Shown here: piece by piece, positions 61,019 to 64,000 of the stretch
How positions within the stretch are numbered: the stretch's first letter is position 1
Layout: each line of letters starts with the position of its first letter
DNA from: Leuctra nigra
Lineage: Eukaryota; Arthropoda; Insecta; Plecoptera; Leuctridae
Direction: 5' to 3'
Length of the DNA: 64,000 nucleotides
Assembly: GCA_934045905.1 (NCBI GenBank)
Contig: OW203764.1
Coordinates: 23,369,109 to 23,433,108, forward strand
Notes under the pieces: generated by a model
The model's input: the letters and a program-made list of their open reading frames with translations, nothing else
What the model was told of the DNA's origin: nothing
The model's database searches: none
Program-made: the position numbers and the translations under genes

Positions 61019-61026
61019 GTAAATTT

Positions 61027-61856
61027 TGAGGATCACAAATTTAGATGAATGAAGGTTTAGTCTTTAGATGATCCTGTCAATGTCATTGCAAATGATGGGA
61101 TCTGCCGCAAAGTGAGTTTGCTGCTATTTGCTTTTATGCAGATTGTGTCCACCAGCAATGTTGAATCTGCAGTTCTTAGTTCCTTATTCTGTAACTGCAG
61201 AAAGAATGCATCTGACACAGCAATGGGGACAGTTGTGGAATCGAGCTGATATTTAGAATGTAAATTATATATGTAAATTGATATTTACTATTTAGAACTT
61301 TGCATGCTGCCCCTCATGTCTAGTGGTCTGCAGTACACAGGGAACCAGGTCTCATGCCCAGAAACAAAAGGGGACTTATGATTTGGGTAGATTGGAGCTG
61401 GACAAGTGAGCATCTTTTTTTCGCTTATTTAGCAATAATTATGATTTATGTGAGATAAAGTGTCTTTCTTTACACTGATCTGTGTAAAGGGCACACAGAT
61501 CACAGCATATGGGGCATTGCCCTTTTCAGAGTAGTTTTGGTAGCATGCAAGTCTGTTTGAGCAATGATAATTGTCCAAACAATGGGTTTTCCATTTGAAT
61601 AAACGGTAGATTAAAGCAGATTCAGACTAGCAACATTTGGTTGTTCAACTTGTTTCTGCACATGTGCAGTGTCACTTTTTTGGCACCAAAATTACACTGC
61701 GCAAGAGCTAGAACAAAGTAGATCAACCAAAAGTGACTGACCTTTACAATACAAATGATTTCATAATTTCGGAGGTTTTACGAGTTCCTAGTTACTGTAA
61801 AATAAAAGCACACTGATTTGTTTTGTAGGAATTAATTGTAATTGGATATAGTACTG
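61027..61856. other. Spacer between ash1 and MCTS1
   Basis: Convergent intergenic region that should include the 3' UTR of MCTS1 on the minus strand. No gene or element with clear ends. Confidence 0.5.
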
Positions 61857-61938
61857 TTACTTCACAGGCTTCATTTGCCACAGCCCATCATTGAGGTAGT
61901 GAAAATTTTCAACGCCTATTCCTTTGTTGACTTTAGCT
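61857..61938 (-). CDS. MCTS1: MCTS1 last exon
   Basis: On the minus strand follows TTATTTCAG, completes a split Ile codon and reads [29 protein letters not shown] at 61859-61857. Confidence 0.96.
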
Positions 61939-64000
61939 CTGAAATAAAAAATATCATGTTAATTTCATTAAATACCCTAGCCCTATGCAGCACACATATG
62001 AACTCAAATCTGTGATGGGGGATTTTGACATTTCAAATCCTTCCTAAATCGTCGAAATGACAACAATTTGAAATAGATTTAGCCTCCTGTAAGTCTTGTT
62101 TGGTTATTTCAAAGTCAGATAATAAAGGTACGTTTACAGCTCGACGCGCGGACCTTAATAGATGAACATGTTTATCTTTTAAGGTCAGCGCTTTGGCATG
62201 TAGAAGCTGAGCTGCCTGATTGGCTAGTGTCGCAGCGTCGAGCGCTTGTTGCCCAGCTGTAAACCTACCGTAAGGCTCTTTACATGTTTCAGATTACATG
62301 TTTAAATTTTGCGTTAAGTGTTTTTCAACGTTTTGATTGGTCAGTAAAACACTTTTCTGCAAAAGCAAATTCAATTTTATGTAAAAGTACTACCATTTGA
62401 TCTCTAATTTCAATTTTAGACTAATCTTGTCAGTCGATCATTCGAGGCGTACTAATTAAATGCCAGTCAGTATCATACTTGGATGAGGTCTGCTGGCTAT
62501 AGCTCACAAGTGCTATGTAACAATAGCACTCTATACAAAATAGCGCACCATACGCACAATCGGACGTTCAACCCGCCGGCCTTGAGGAACACACCCACTA
62601 TTTCTATGGTTTGAAAGACCTCCAGCCTATATGTGATTGATCGGCAATACAGCGATGAACAAACCAAACCAATATTTTTCTTCTAATTACAAATTTAAAA
62701 TGTACTTACATATCTTCAGTGGATAAGGACGTTGTCCCGACTGCCAGAGCATGTTGCTTTCCTTCGGCCATTATTGCCTGAGTCGTGAGTTAAGGCAGTG
62801 TGATGTAGTAGATAGGATATAAAGTATACTTGAGAACCAAGTTATTTTTTAATTTTTGATTTAACGCGTTTGACTTGGCTCCTTTTTTATATCAAATTGA
62901 TATTCTTTTTACATACATTTGAGTGTTTTATTATTAGCTACCTATCCTTCCCTTTTTTAGTCGGATAAGATTTGGCTGCTGTTTTTAGATCAAGGGCTTG
63001 AATGTGGATTTGAAAAATAATGAGCTACAAAAACACTATTTCTTTTGATGCCTAGGTTGATCTTAATTTTTTTGGAAAAATTGGTACCTTAGCAATTGTG
63101 TCAGGTAGAACCAACCCTAGGTAGGAGTCTAGGTTAATTAGCCTTTAGGGCTAATTAAAGCATTAATTTGTACCATAAACATGGTAAAAGCAAAGATAAT
63201 TAAAGCAAGAAGATGTTTCATGTAATGTTAAAATCTGTCTGTGAGAATTTGGTGCGTAGACTGTTTTTAACTATCTCTACCAGCATTTTCTTATGAAATA
63301 TTCCATGGCCAGCTAAAATTAAAAATAGCAAACAAAAGTTTCTTTGCCATGAAAACTTAGGTTTTATTTAATTTCTCTCTCAAAACATAACGAAATGACA
63401 TGAGATCAATTGCACTTTATTCAGCTCGAAATTGTGTACATTAAAAGTTACATTTAATAAGTAAATGCCGATTACCAGAGCCATGGAACTTGAAGCAACT
63501 TCAGAACCAGCTCGGACTTTTCAAGGTAAACTGTGAATTGTATTAGATAGACATTGCAACATTGTATTTGAGCGTTTTGAAGTCCAATAACATAAGTGGG
63601 AGAGAGACAGACATATATGAATCAGAGACATCCATTGGTGAGGTTTATTATGAGACATGGGACTTTGATGTTTTTCGCAAATTCTCACAGAGAGATTTTA
63701 ACATTATATGAAACATCTTCCTGCTTTAATTATCTTTGGTAAAAGCAAAAAGTAGTAGTGAAACATGATAGTGCAACATCAACTGCATCCCGATTACATT
63801 ATCGATATTGTCTAAAACATATCTTATGCAGTTGGCAGCTTCTTTAGTATTTCCCATGACATCCTGTGTGAAATGAACCCAAGTCTAGAAGGATACAACT
63901 ACAGTTCCCTTTGGCACGGGCGTCATCTTCGCTCCCGGTGACGTCAGTCCCGGACACATTATGTTCGCTCCACTCAGCACGAATCTGATCGCTCCTTTAT
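61857..64000 (-). CDS. MCTS1: MCTS1, malignant T-cell-amplified sequence 1 homologue (C-terminal 83 residues, 5' partial)
   Basis: Partner of DENR in translation re-initiation and ribosome recycling; the C-terminal half is a PUA RNA-binding domain that contacts the 40S subunit. Three minus-strand exons (64000-63897, 62777-62710, 61938-61857) join in frame to 83 residues and TAA. Signatures: [20 protein letters not shown] with [21 protein letters not shown], and [22 protein letters not shown] at the end, each nearly as in human MCTS1. The family is ~181 residues, so about 98 residues lie beyond the window. It is convergent with ash1. Confidence is high because all three blocks occur in order with correct splice phases. 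Confidence 0.96.
61939..62709 (-). other. MCTS1 intron
   Basis: 771 bp; contains the MITE at 62136-62266. Otherwise unremarkable. Confidence 0.8.
62136..62266. mobile_element. MITE, family M copy 2
   Basis: GTACGTTTACAGCTCGACGC at the left and CAGCTGTAAACCTACC at the right are inverted; the inner GACCTTAATAGATGAACATG / TTATCTTTTAAGGTCAGCGC pair matches copy 1 at 60436. Confidence 0.65.
62710..62777 (-). CDS. MCTS1: MCTS1 middle exon
   Basis: 68 bp between acceptor ACTCAG and donor GTAAGT on the minus strand; reads [22 protein letters not shown] with a split Ile codon. Confidence 0.95.
62778..63896 (-). other. MCTS1 intron
   Basis: 1.1 kb AT-rich intron, no element with clear ends recognised. 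Confidence 0.8.
63897..64000 (-). CDS. MCTS1: MCTS1 exon, 5' part outside window
   Basis: 34 full codons on the minus strand: [20 protein letters not shown], then [14 protein letters not shown], before donor GTATCC (weak). Phase 0 to the next exon. Confidence 0.95.

Overview
The window is insect nuclear DNA: AT-rich, intron-rich and full of short transposon-derived repeats. Protein similarities are metazoan, and the very frequent GTAGGTA/TAGGTACCTAC words in the introns are typical of moths and of some hemipterans. I cannot name the order with certainty. There are no bacterial, organellar or viral genes.

Three protein-coding genes are supported. (1) Positions 1-4856, plus strand: the last four exons of CCT3, the gamma subunit of the TRiC/CCT chaperonin (5' part outside the window). 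(2) Positions 8684-57722, plus strand: a complete ash1/ASH1L gene, the trithorax-group H3K36 methyltransferase. I reconstruct 25 coding exons that join in frame to 2,552 codons plus stop and give an acidic Ser/Asp-rich N-terminus, AT-hooks, an FxLP MRG15-binding motif, AWS-SET-postSET, bromodomain, PHD and BAH. A GC-rich exon at 25.06-25.15 kb, inside the 21.4-kb intron 5, looks like an alternative first exon that would give a shorter ASH1. (3) Positions 61857-64000, minus strand: the last three exons of MCTS1 (density-regulated translation factor partner, PUA domain), converging on ash1.

Nearly everything else is intron or spacer holding mobile-element relics. A composite family A occurs three times (2.7-4.6, 46.0-47.3 and 51.0-52.8 kb). 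Each copy has a large foldback at one end, a run of 'CGCCATTTTG - ACCGGAAGTGACGTCA' modules, and a GTGGAGCG hairpin ending in CTAG. A family B (GAGCGAGCG termini, ending CTAG) occurs in opposite orientations on the two sides of ash1 exon 5. Four elements have well-defined ends: three hAT-type elements with perfect 8-bp target duplications (5263-6668, 33481-34203, 60583-61018) and one unclassified 1.8-kb element with perfect 28-bp inverted repeats and a 6-bp duplication (38774-40553). Several palindromic MITEs lie in ash1 introns and 3' of the gene.

Intron 5 of ash1 also carries four unrelated GC-rich tandem arrays within 11 kb: an 82-bp satellite (19 units), a 48/49-bp minisatellite (16 units), a 130-bp repeat (4 units) and a 41-bp repeat (8 units). 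They lie on both sides of the candidate internal promoter, which has four CACGTG E-boxes.

Functionally, ash1 and MCTS1/CCT3 are unrelated neighbours; the eukaryotic layout gives no operon logic. The main points of interest are the intronic repeat architecture around ash1 and the possible second promoter.
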